Made by a program: the position numbers and the translations under genes. From an uncultured Gemmatimonadota bacterium (GTDB taxonomy: Bacteria; Gemmatimonadota; Gemmatimonadetes; Longimicrobiales; Gaopeijiaceae): a stretch of 16,636 nucleotides of DNA. The notes under the pieces are model-generated. The model searched no databases. It had not been told where the DNA came from and worked only from the letters and a program-made list of their open reading frames with translations. Shown here piece by piece: positions 1 to 6,529 of the stretch (position 1 is the first letter of the stretch; the number at the start of each line of letters is the position of its first letter). The stretch spans positions 1 through 16,636 of the forward strand of contig CAKZOQ010000588.1 in assembly GCA_937136445.1 (NCBI GenBank). The letters are read 5' to 3'.

Positions 1-255
1 GCCGATGGGCTCGAAGACCTCGTTCCCCTGCAGCCGCTGAAAGCGCCCGTGGACATCGGCGCCGGTGAAGGCGTAGAGATTCCCCACATGCAGTCCCTCG
101 GCGGAGGGATAGGGGAACATCATGAGGTTGTAGTAGGGACGCTCGGCGGTGGTGAGCTCCTCCCGGGTGAACCGGTTGGTGCCCCGCTTCTCCCACTGCT
201 CCTGCCACTTCGCCTCGACCTGGGACGGGACGTACCCGTCGTCATGGTTCTCCAT
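1..255 (-). CDS. leuS: Leucyl-tRNA synthetase, N-terminal part (cut by window start)
   Basis: This class Ia aminoacyl-tRNA synthetase charges tRNA-Leu in the cytosol. Only the first 85 residues are present and the gene runs off the left edge. The visible part has the usual LeuRS opening, with an EAKWQEQWE helix at residues 14-22, followed by FPYPSAEGLHVGN at 48-60, the Rossmann-fold segment holding the HIGH signature. The fourth signature position is Asn (HVGN) instead of the usual His; I believe some LeuRS lineages have this, but I cannot check. The segment ending in FEPIG also fits LeuRS. The ATG at 255-253 gives a normal N-terminus, but no clear Shine-Dalgarno precedes it. It lies 134 bases downstream of a histidine kinase on the same strand and probably has its own promoter in that gap. 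Identity is confident, although only the start of the Rossmann domain can be seen. Confidence 0.9.
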   Translation of the reverse strand, partial: MENHDDGYVPSQVEAKWQEQWEKRGTNRFTREELTTAERPYYNLMMFPYPSAEGLHVGNLYAFTGADVHGRFQRLQGNEVFEPIG

Positions 256-292
256 CGGATCCGTCGGAAGGGCCCCTCCAGCACGCGGACGG

Positions 293-328
293 GGCGTTCG
301 GAACGCCTGCGGAACGCCCGGAAACGCC
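293..328. repeat. Short direct repeats and palindrome in the leuS leader
   Basis: Three near-identical units lie almost end to end on the plus strand: CGGAACGCC at 299-307 and 310-318, and CGGAAACGCC at 319-328. The first overlaps a 15-base palindrome, GGCGTTCGGAACGCC, at 293-307 (7-base arms around one base). On the leuS-sense strand GGGCGTTC could also pair with GAACGCCC across a 12-base loop. The block sits between the candidate leuS promoter and the leuS start. It could be an operator or leader structure, or simply GC-rich coincidence; no known motif matches. Confidence 0.4.
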
Positions 329-344
329 GGACGCGAAGAGTGGG

Positions 345-373
345 AAAGTACATTCCCCCCCGGTTGGACCCAA
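345..373 (-). promoter_or_regulatory. Candidate sigma70-type promoter for leuS
   Basis: Read on the minus strand, TTGGGT (373-368) is separated by exactly 17 bases from TACTTT (350-345). This is a reasonable -35/-10 pair in the gap between the kinase stop and the leuS start. It would give a leader of roughly 80 bases containing the repeat block. The match is moderate and was found by eye. Confidence 0.35.
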
Positions 374-389
374 GGGCGCGGGCGGCCCC

Positions 390-2636
390 TCAGTCCTCCC
401 GATCCGCCGAGGCGACCTCGGCTTCGAGGATCTCGATGAGCTCTTCCACGTCGAAGGGCTTTTGGACCATGGTGGTCTCGGAGGGTGTGTCCGTGGACGC
501 TAGGTTCAGGTCACCGGACATGAGAACGAGCCAGGGATGGCCATCTGCTCCAGACCGATCGGAGATCTCGCGAAGCAGGCGGTCGCCGGTCATGTGCGGC
601 ATCTCCCGGTCTGCGATGATGATGTCGAACGGCTCCTTCGCGGATTCGTATCGTTCCAGGCCCGCCCTTCCGTCGGGTGCCGTGACCGGGATGAGGCCGC
701 GGCGTTTCAGAAGCCGGCGCAGGACATTCCGGATGCCTGGCTGGTCCTCCACGATCAGCACCCGCAGGCCCTCCAGCCGGGCGGGACGAAGGCGTTCCCG
801 GGGAGAGGGTCCGGCACCGGGCACCGGTGCGGTGGCCTTCGGTAGTCGAAGGGTAAAGGTCGTTCCCTCGCCGACGGTCGAACCTACTTCGATGGTGCCT
901 CCAGCCGCCTCGACAATGAGACGCACGCTGGCGAGGCCCAGGCCGGTTCCCCTGGACCCCTTCGTGCTGAAGAACGGATCGAAGGCCCTGGCCTTCACCT
1001 CGTCCGGCATCCCCACACCTTCGTCCTGAACCATGCAACGAACCCAGCCTGGTTCGTCGTCATGCTCGACCGTGATGCGCAGGACGCCTCCTTCGGGCAT
1101 GGCATCGGCTGCGTTCTTGGCCAGGTTCAGGAGGAGCTGCTCGACCCGCAGCGGGCCGAGGGGGACCGGTAGCTTCTCGTCTGGGCAGGCGAACTCGACC
1201 TGCACGTAGTACGGCAGGAGGCGGTTGATCCCCGATACGCAGTCTCGAATCAGCGCGGGACCAGCGTCCTGCTCGTCGGTGGGAGTCGTCCGGCGGGCGT
1301 AGGCCAGGAGCTCACGGATGAGCGTCTTTCCTCTCTCCAACGCCTTGTCCAGTTCGAACAGCTCGCTTCGGAGCTGGACATCTTCGGCCTCTTTGAGGCA
1401 GATCGCGACGCGCCCACCACTCTCCATGAGGATGTTGTTGAAGTCGTGGGCGATGCTTCCTGTGAGCGTGCCCACCTCAGCCAGGCGTCGCTGATGATTC
1501 CGCTCTACCTCCGTCTCCCGGATCTCCGTGACGTCCTCCTGGATCCCCACGTAGCGTCGGGTCGACGGGGCGTCCGGATTCTTGGGAAAGGGTGTGAGGG
1601 TGAGTCGGTTCCAGAAGGGTGTCCCGTCCTTCTTGTAGTTGAGGATCGTACCCTGGAACCCCTCCCCCCGTCGGATGGCTTCTCGGATCCGGTCGGTGGT
1701 GGCGGAGTCCGTGTCCGAGCCCTGGAGGAAGCGGCAGTTCCGGCCGAGGATCTCGTCGGCACGGTAACCGGTGACGCGCTCGAATCCCTTGTTCGCGTAG
1801 ATGAGGGGCTGGTCGGGTGCGTCGAGGTCGACCAGCGTGATCCCGAGGGACGCAGCGTCCGCACCTTGGCGTACAAGCCTGGCCTCGTCGGCGGTGCGAG
1901 CCTCCAACGTCACGTCCCGGCTCACGAACAAGCCTCGAGATCCGACGCCGTCCGTGCTTGGGAGAGGCCCGGCCCAGATCTCGTAGATGCCGTCCCAGAA
2001 GGAGATCCTGGTCATGGCCTGTCGACCGTCGAGGGCGACCTGCGCCAGCTCTCCGAGGTCCTTCGCCGTGGATTCCTCCCAGAGGACGTCGAACCGCTTG
2101 CCCTCGAGGTCTCGTGGATCGACGCCCAACTCCGCCCATCCCTGTCCCCGGACCGACAGGTATCGAAGCGATTCGTCGAAGGTGGCGATGGAGCCGAAGG
2201 GGTACAGGTCGAGCAGCGCATCGAGGTCCAGGAGTCGGCTCTGTGCCTGCGCGAGTTTTTCGTGGGTTGCCTTCCGCTGTTCGCCGAGTTCCGTGGTGTT
2301 CTGGTAGAAACACGCGATGGCGTCGGACCGCAGCCGCCGGAGTGTCACCTGGGAGGGGGAAGAGCCCTCCGGCACGAACGCCGGGAAGGTGCGCTCCGAC
2401 CCCGGAGCCGCCTCCGACAGTTCACGGAAGGCCCCCTCGAAGGCAGAGTCCCGCAGGAAGGGGAAGACATCGGACCCCGGCCGGTCCGAAAGCTGATCGG
2501 GTTCGAGCGGTCCGGCTCCCTCGAAGGTGCGGGCGGCGGCCTCGTTGAGGTGCAAGAGGACACCGTCCACGCCGAACACGAGCAGCGGCATGGGAGCCTG
2601 CACACAGACCTCTTCCCAATCGACAGCCCGCTTCAT
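390..2636 (-). CDS. LOV-domain hybrid histidine kinase with C-terminal receiver (copy 1)
   Basis: Predicted soluble blue-light-responsive sensor kinase of 748 residues; no membrane segment is seen. Domains in order: PAS-like about 12-115; short helical linker; PAS-like about 140-246; LOV about 258-375; HisKA about 380-450 with phosphoacceptor His397 in HDFNNIL; HATPase about 490-600 with N box LNLAKNAADAMP, G1 DEGVGMP, F box FDPFFSTK and G2 GTGLGLA; receiver about 622-742 with Glu630/Asp631, phosphoacceptor Asp676 and Lys726. The LOV core has GRNCRFLQ with the photoactive cysteine at Cys301, NYKKDGTPFWN (333-343) and Gln366, the usual flavin-contacting set. The ATG at 2636 is chosen because GGAGGT (2650-2645) sits 8 bases upstream and because it aligns with the start of the second kinase; an earlier in-frame ATG at 2732 is poorer. 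The gene lies 135 bases downstream of that second copy. In sampled rows its G+C is clearly lower than its paralogue's. No separate response regulator is present, so the output partner is unknown. Confidence 0.93.
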   Translation of the reverse strand: MKRAVDWEEVCVQAPMPLLVFGVDGVLLHLNEAAARTFEGAGPLEPDQLSDRPGSDVFPFLRDSAFEGAFRELSEAAPGSERTFPAFVPEGSSPSQVTLRRLRSDAIACFYQNTTELGEQRKATHEKLAQAQSRLLDLDALLDLYPFGSIATFDESLRYLSVRGQGWAELGVDPRDLEGKRFDVLWEESTAKDLGELAQVALDGRQAMTRISFWDGIYEIWAGPLPSTDGVGSRGLFVSRDVTLEARTADEARLVRQGADAASLGITLVDLDAPDQPLIYANKGFERVTGYRADEILGRNCRFLQGSDTDSATTDRIREAIRRGEGFQGTILNYKKDGTPFWNRLTLTPFPKNPDAPSTRRYVGIQEDVTEIRETEVERNHQRRLAEVGTLTGSIAHDFNNILMESGGRVAICLKEAEDVQLRSELFELDKALERGKTLIRELLAYARRTTPTDEQDAGPALIRDCVSGINRLLPYYVQVEFACPDEKLPVPLGPLRVEQLLLNLAKNAADAMPEGGVLRITVEHDDEPGWVRCMVQDEGVGMPDEVKARAFDPFFSTKGSRGTGLGLASVRLIVEAAGGTIEVGSTVGEGTTFTLRLPKATAPVPGAGPSPRERLRPARLEGLRVLIVEDQPGIRNVLRRLLKRRGLIPVTAPDGRAGLERYESAKEPFDIIIADREMPHMTGDRLLREISDRSGADGHPWLVLMSGDLNLASTDTPSETTMVQKPFDVEELIEILEAEVASADRED

Positions 2637-2771
2637 CCGAGACCACCTCCGCAAACCCCTACCGTGGGTGGACGACTCGGAGCCGAGCCGAACCACGATG
2701 TAGAGGCTATCCGCAGGAAGCCCCCCCCGCAAGCAAGGCAGTGGCCCCCGAAGCCCGCCGCCAGCGTGAGA
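2637..2771 (-). other. Spacer between the two LOV kinases
   Basis: This 135-base gap separates the two same-strand kinase genes. It contains the Shine-Dalgarno of copy 1 (2645-2650), an imperfect palindrome CTCGG-AG-CCGAG at 2676-2687, and a run of eight C on the plus strand near 2721-2728. No convincing promoter or terminator was found, so read-through from copy 2 is possible. A separate weak promoter for copy 1 cannot be excluded. Confidence 0.4.
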
Positions 2772-5021
2772 TCACGGTGGGTCGGCTCGGGCTTCCCGGT
2801 CGGAAACCTCGCCCTCCAGGACGGCGATGAGCTCCTCCACCTCGAAGGGCTTGGAGACGAGCGTGGTGTCCTCCGGGAGCTCGACGGACCCGTTGCTGAG
2901 GTCCCCGGACATGAGGACGAGCCAGGGGCAGTCCTCCGGGTCCGTAGTCTCGGTGATCTCCCGAAGGAGGCGGTCCCCGGTCATGCGGGGCATGTCCCGG
3001 TCGGCGACGACGATGTCGAAGGGCTCCCGGGCGGTCTGGAAGCGCTCGAAGCCCGCAGCCCCGTCGGGGGCGGTGATCACCTCCAGCCCGCGGCGCTCCA
3101 GCAGCCGACGCATCACGTCCCGGATCCCGGGCTTGTCTTCCACGAGGAGGAGACGGAGTCCTTTCAGTCGACCGGGCCGCGGTTTCCTTTCCGCCTCGGT
3201 CCGTGCGTCGGAGGTCTGCGGGGGAAGCCCTCTCGCCAGGGGGAGCCGGATGGTGAAGGTGGTCCCCTGGTCCACGGTGGAATCCACCTCGATGCTGCCT
3301 TCGGCCCGCTCCACGATGAGGCGGACGCTGCTGAGTCCCAGACCCGTACCTCCCGACCCCTTGGTGGTGAAGAAGGCGTCGAAGATCCGGTCCTGCATGT
3401 CCTGGGGAATCCCGGCGCCGTCGTCGCTCACCGTCCAGCGCACCCAGCCCGGCGTTGCGTCCCGCGCCACCGCCACCCGGAGCGTCCCGCCCTCCGGCAT
3501 GGCCTCGGCAGCGTTCTTCGCCAGGTTCAGGAAGATCTGCTCCACCCGCAGCGGTCCCAGCCTCACGGGCAGGTCCTCCTCCGGGCGCGACATCTCGACC
3601 TTTACGTTGTGCGGGAGGAGGCGTACCACGGCGGGGACGGCCTCGCGGACGAGGGCCGGGCCCACGTCGGCGTCGTCTCCGGGGGTGCTCCGCCGCGCGT
3701 AGGCCAGGAGCTGCCTGACCAGGGTCTTGCCCCCCTGCAGGGTCCGGTCCAGGTCCTGCAGCTCGTCGCGGATCTCCTTCAGCGCGTTCGAGTCCTCGCA
3801 GATCGTCAGCCGGCCCCGGCTCTCCATGAGGATGTTGTTGAAGTCATGGGCGATGCTCCCGGCGAGCATGCCCAGCTCGGAGAGCCGGCGCTGGTGGTCG
3901 CGCTCGACCTCGGCCTCCCGGATCTCGGTGACGTCCTCCTGGATCCCCACGTAGCGGGTGTCGGCGTGGACCTCGGAGAAGGGTGAGAGCGTCAGTCGGT
4001 TCCAGAAGGGCGTCCCGTCCTTCCGGTAGTTGAGGATGGTGTCGTGGAAGGTGTCTCGCTGCTCGATGGCCGTGCGCATCCGCGCGACGGTCGCCTGATC
4101 GGTGTCGGGTCCCTGGAGGAAGCGGCAGTTCCGGCCCAGGCTCTCGGCCCGGGAGTAGCCCGTGATCCATGCGAACCCCTCGTTCACGTGGACGAGGGGT
4201 TCATCGGGTTCGGCCAGGTCCACCACGGTGATCCCGAGTCGAGCGGCGGACGAGGCCTGACGGAGGAGCCGTACTTCTTCAGCGAAGCGGTACTCCTGGC
4301 TGACGTCCCGGCTGAGGAACATGCCACGAGGCCCCCCCGCGGCGGTGGGTACGGGGCCGGCCCAGATCTCGTACGCTTCGTCTTCGAGGGTGATGCGGGT
4401 CATGGCCTCCCGACCTGCCAGCGCCACCCGTCCCAGCTCCTCCAGGAGCTCGGCCGTTTCCGGATTCCAGACCTCTCGGAAGGTGCGTCCCTCCATCCGG
4501 TCGACATCGATCCCCATCTCGCTCCACCCGCCTCCCGCCACGGATAGGTAACGGAGTGAGTCGTCGAAGACGCCGGTGGAGCCGAAGGGATAGCGCCGCC
4601 GGAAGGCCTCGGATTCGTGGAGGCGGTCCCGGGCCTGCTCCAGCTCATCCACGGTGTCGAGCCACCTCCTCTCCAGGTCCGCCGCGGCGACGAAGAAGGT
4701 GGCGATGCTTTCCGACGTCAGCCGTCGCAGGGTGACCCGATACGGCCCCGATCGGGCCTGGAGGCTGGGGATGACGAACTCCATGCCCGAGGGGCTCCCC
4801 GCCACTTCGTCGAACCCCGCACGGAAGGGAGAGTCCAGCAGGAAGGGGAAGGTCTCCTGCCAGGTCGAGCCCACCAGGTCGTCCGAGGCCGGGACTCCTT
4901 CGTCGCGGAACGCCCGGGCCGCGCGCCCATTGAGGTGGAGGAGCTTCCCGTCCAGCCCGAATACGGCGATAGGGGTAGGGGCCCAGTCGCAGACCTCCTC
5001 CCAGTCCGGCTCGATGGCCAT
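2772..5021 (-). CDS. LOV-domain hybrid histidine kinase with C-terminal receiver (copy 2)
   Basis: Paralogue of the following kinase: 749 residues with the same architecture throughout. PAS-like about 12-115; helical linker; PAS-like about 141-242; LOV about 256-370 with GRNCRFLQ (adduct cysteine Cys299), NYRKDGTPFWN (331-341) and Gln361; HisKA with His392 in HDFNNIL; HATPase with LNLAKNAAEAMP, DDGAGIP, FDAFFTTK and GTGLGLS; receiver with Glu628/Asp629, Asp674 and Lys724. All kinase and phosphorelay residues are intact, so both copies look active. In the 53 residues starting at GRNCRFLQ, 38 are identical between copies by hand count. The ATG at 5021 is chosen because MAIEPDWEEV aligns with the other copy's MKRAVDWEEV; no strong Shine-Dalgarno lies before it, so the start is less certain. 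The gene begins 41 bases after the upstream aminopeptidase stop and probably shares its transcript. Light sensing is inferred from the motif. Confidence 0.92.
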   Translation of the reverse strand: MAIEPDWEEVCDWAPTPIAVFGLDGKLLHLNGRAARAFRDEGVPASDDLVGSTWQETFPFLLDSPFRAGFDEVAGSPSGMEFVIPSLQARSGPYRVTLRRLTSESIATFFVAAADLERRWLDTVDELEQARDRLHESEAFRRRYPFGSTGVFDDSLRYLSVAGGGWSEMGIDVDRMEGRTFREVWNPETAELLEELGRVALAGREAMTRITLEDEAYEIWAGPVPTAAGGPRGMFLSRDVSQEYRFAEEVRLLRQASSAARLGITVVDLAEPDEPLVHVNEGFAWITGYSRAESLGRNCRFLQGPDTDQATVARMRTAIEQRDTFHDTILNYRKDGTPFWNRLTLSPFSEVHADTRYVGIQEDVTEIREAEVERDHQRRLSELGMLAGSIAHDFNNILMESRGRLTICEDSNALKEIRDELQDLDRTLQGGKTLVRQLLAYARRSTPGDDADVGPALVREAVPAVVRLLPHNVKVEMSRPEEDLPVRLGPLRVEQIFLNLAKNAAEAMPEGGTLRVAVARDATPGWVRWTVSDDGAGIPQDMQDRIFDAFFTTKGSGGTGLGLSSVRLIVERAEGSIEVDSTVDQGTTFTIRLPLARGLPPQTSDARTEAERKPRPGRLKGLRLLLVEDKPGIRDVMRRLLERRGLEVITAPDGAAGFERFQTAREPFDIVVADRDMPRMTGDRLLREITETTDPEDCPWLVLMSGDLSNGSVELPEDTTLVSKPFEVEELIAVLEGEVSDREARADPP

Positions 5022-5062
5022 AACGTGCTGTGCCGCTGGGGAAAACAGAGCCTCCAAGTCAA

Positions 5063-6235
5063 CTAGAATGACCCCCCCGGAGGGCTGGCGGCAAGGTCCG
5101 GGTCCTGGACCCCGCGTCGGGGCTCTGCCTCCGGCAGCAGGGTGAAGGGGTCGTCGGCCCCCTCCAGGCCGTCTCGGAGGAAGGCCATGGCCGGGCCCAA
5201 TCCCCCCTGTTCCGCCTGCAGTGCCGCGAAGTCCGGGAGGCGGTGGTAGTAGCGCATCCGGGCCAGGAGGGTGGCGTTGTTCAGCGGGGTGGACCGGAAG
5301 CCACCGAAGGTGAAGCTTTCCAAGGTGGGCTGCACCCGGGCATCGAACCGGGCGAGGGCGGAGGCGAAGATCCGCGTTCGGCGTTCGAGCACCGCGTCCC
5401 GATCCAGCGTGGAGTCGGCGTAGACGGCCTGGAGCTCGGCCACCAGGCCGTCGATGAAGACACCGAACCGCTGGTAGTCCCTCCACCGAGCCTCGGCCCG
5501 GGCGCACTTCACCGTGTCCGGCCCGCCTCCGTCCCGACCACAGAAGAACCGCACCGCGCCGGCCCGCCCCACCCAGGTCGCGAAGCTCTCGTTGAAGCGG
5601 ACCTGCCCCGACGCGAAGAGGTAGCGGTGGGCCAGCTCGTGCAGCACGGTCTCCACCGCCTCGATCTCGTCGCTGCGCAGCATGCTGGAGAGGACCGGAT
5701 CGTCGAACCAGCCCAGGGTGCTGAAGGCCGCGGTGGGTCGCAGGTAGGTGTCGAAGCCCTCTTCCTGCAGCTCCGCCTCCTCGCGGTGGGCGTCCTCATG
5801 GTCGAAGAAGCCCTTGTAGGGCACGTGGCCCACCACCGGAAACCACCAGGTCCGGGAGGCCAAGCGGTCGCGATGGGCGGCGGAGAGGACCAGCGCCAGG
5901 GTGTCGGACTCCAGTGCCGTGTACTGGCTGTAGGCGCCCCCCACGTCGATCTCCAGCTCGTCGGCGGCGAAGCGGCGGGCCTCGGCGACGAAGGCCAGCT
6001 TGTCCCGGGTGTCGGTGGGGGTGGTGGGGTCGGCGAGGACCTCCGGGATGGGCTGGCGGGCTCGGAGGATGCGCCATTCCGCCAGGCCGGCCTTCACCAC
6101 ATAGACCGGCGAGCACGCCCAGCATCCAGCCACCAGCGCCAGCGCCGCCAGGGCTCCCAGCCCCCGGAGAAGCCGCCGCCGTCCGGGTCCGTGGGTTCTC
6201 CCCCCGCCTCCCCCCGTTTCATCGCCTGGCGTCAT
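5063..6235 (-). CDS. Lipoprotein metallopeptidase, putative aminopeptidase family (DUF2265-like)
   Basis: Predicted 390-residue membrane-anchored zinc peptidase. Residues 18-37 form an Arg-rich and hydrophobic signal ending in the lipobox LVAG-Cys38. The RRRLL start of the signal could also suit Tat export. The mature part carries the pattern I associate with the putative aminopeptidase family PF10023: LRARQPI (57-63), WWFPVVGHVPYKGFFD (130-145), FSTLGWFDDP (171-180), the zinc motif HELAH (His199, Glu200, His203) and NESFA (215-219), whose Glu216 is a likely third zinc ligand. The substrate is unknown. The ATG at 6235 overlaps the upstream small gene's stop as ATGA, and a GAGGA lies 6 bases before it inside that gene, so translation is probably coupled. 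The stop is only 41 bases before the second LOV kinase. Family is fairly sure; actual aminopeptidase activity is not shown. Confidence 0.85.
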   Translation of the reverse strand: MTPGDETGGGGGRTHGPGRRRLLRGLGALAALALVAGCWACSPVYVVKAGLAEWRILRARQPIPEVLADPTTPTDTRDKLAFVAEARRFAADELEIDVGGAYSQYTALESDTLALVLSAAHRDRLASRTWWFPVVGHVPYKGFFDHEDAHREEAELQEEGFDTYLRPTAAFSTLGWFDDPVLSSMLRSDEIEAVETVLHELAHRYLFASGQVRFNESFATWVGRAGAVRFFCGRDGGGPDTVKCARAEARWRDYQRFGVFIDGLVAELQAVYADSTLDRDAVLERRTRIFASALARFDARVQPTLESFTFGGFRSTPLNNATLLARMRYYHRLPDFAALQAEQGGLGPAMAFLRDGLEGADDPFTLLPEAEPRRGVQDPDLAASPPGGSF

Positions 6236-6435
6236 CCCTCGTCCTCGCCCAGGTAGCTGCGCTCCTCCGGATCCACCGAGGGGCGCATCTCCACCAGGTC
6301 GGCCTCGTCCACGATCTCCTCCGGGAGGGCGTCGGCGGCGGCCCGGAGCGCCTCCCGGACCGTCTCTCCCTCCACCGCGAGGGTGTGGTAGCGCTGGTAT
6401 TGCGAGCCGTACCGGACGGTGACCTGGAAGTGCAT
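6232..6435 (-). CDS. Conserved-looking 67-residue protein of unknown function
   Basis: A short acidic protein starting MHFQVTVRYG, with an amphipathic stretch REALRAAADALPEEI near residues 27-41 and an acidic end in EDEG. It has no signal peptide, membrane segment or cysteine. The order strand, strand, helix, strand could fit a small alpha/beta fold such as a beta-grasp, but there is no C-terminal Gly-Gly, so a sulfur-carrier role is not supported. It overlaps the aminopeptidase start by four bases (ATGA), which is the best evidence that it is real. The ATG at 6435 was chosen because upstream in-frame sequence is the low-complexity G/C-rich divergent gap. No Shine-Dalgarno is visible. It would be the first gene of the minus-strand block. 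I do not recognise the family. Confidence 0.72.
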   Translation of the reverse strand: MHFQVTVRYGSQYQRYHTLAVEGETVREALRAAADALPEEIVDEADLVEMRPSVDPEERSYLGEDEG

Positions 6436-6440
6436 GGCGT

Positions 6441-6494
6441 GGGGGACGGGGGAGGGGAAGGCCGGGCTGGGATGGGGCGGCCGGGGAGGGTGGG
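6441..6494 (+). promoter_or_regulatory. G-tract cluster in the divergent promoter gap (potential G-quadruplex)
   Basis: Nine runs of three or more G lie within 54 plus-strand bases (6441-6445, 6448-6452, 6454-6457, 6464-6466, 6469-6471, 6474-6477, 6483-6486, 6488-6490, 6492-6494). The loops are 1 to 6 bases, so the usual G3+ with loops 1-7 rule is met several times over. The cluster sits between the small gene (minus) and kdtA (plus). It may fold and affect both promoters, but this is unproven in a GC-rich genome. Confidence 0.45.
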
Positions 6495-6513
6495 CTTCGC
6501 CGGGTCCGGGGGC

Positions 6514-6519
6514 TATCGT
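6514..6519 (+). promoter_or_regulatory. Possible -10 element of kdtA (near-leaderless start)
   Basis: TATCGT lies 10 bases before the kdtA ATG, in a gap that otherwise contains almost no A/T. Transcription from it would begin only a few bases before the start codon, which agrees with the absence of a Shine-Dalgarno there. No good -35 is visible. Low certainty. Confidence 0.25.
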
Positions 6520-6529
6520 GCAAGCCACC

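Noticed and set aside
256..389. T-box riboswitch before leuS
   Set aside because: No specifier-type stem or the conserved T-box sequence was found in the 134-base gap.
1446..3986. Plus-strand open frame of 846 codons across both kinases
   Set aside because: It is antisense to two intact, motif-complete kinases; its residue makeup is low-complexity and no domain is seen. Long antisense frames are expected at this G+C.
390..5021. Phytochrome-type photoreceptor kinases
   Set aside because: No GAF/PHY chromophore-binding region is present; the only photosensory signature is the LOV motif.
5022..5507. Extension of kinase copy 2 to an ORF of 911 residues
   Set aside because: The added residues overlap the aminopeptidase gene, are Pro/Arg/Gly-rich and have no counterpart in copy 1.
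6232..6435. ThiS/MoaD-like sulfur carrier next to a rhodanese
   Set aside because: The small protein lacks the C-terminal Gly-Gly and lies in the opposite transcript from the rhodanese.
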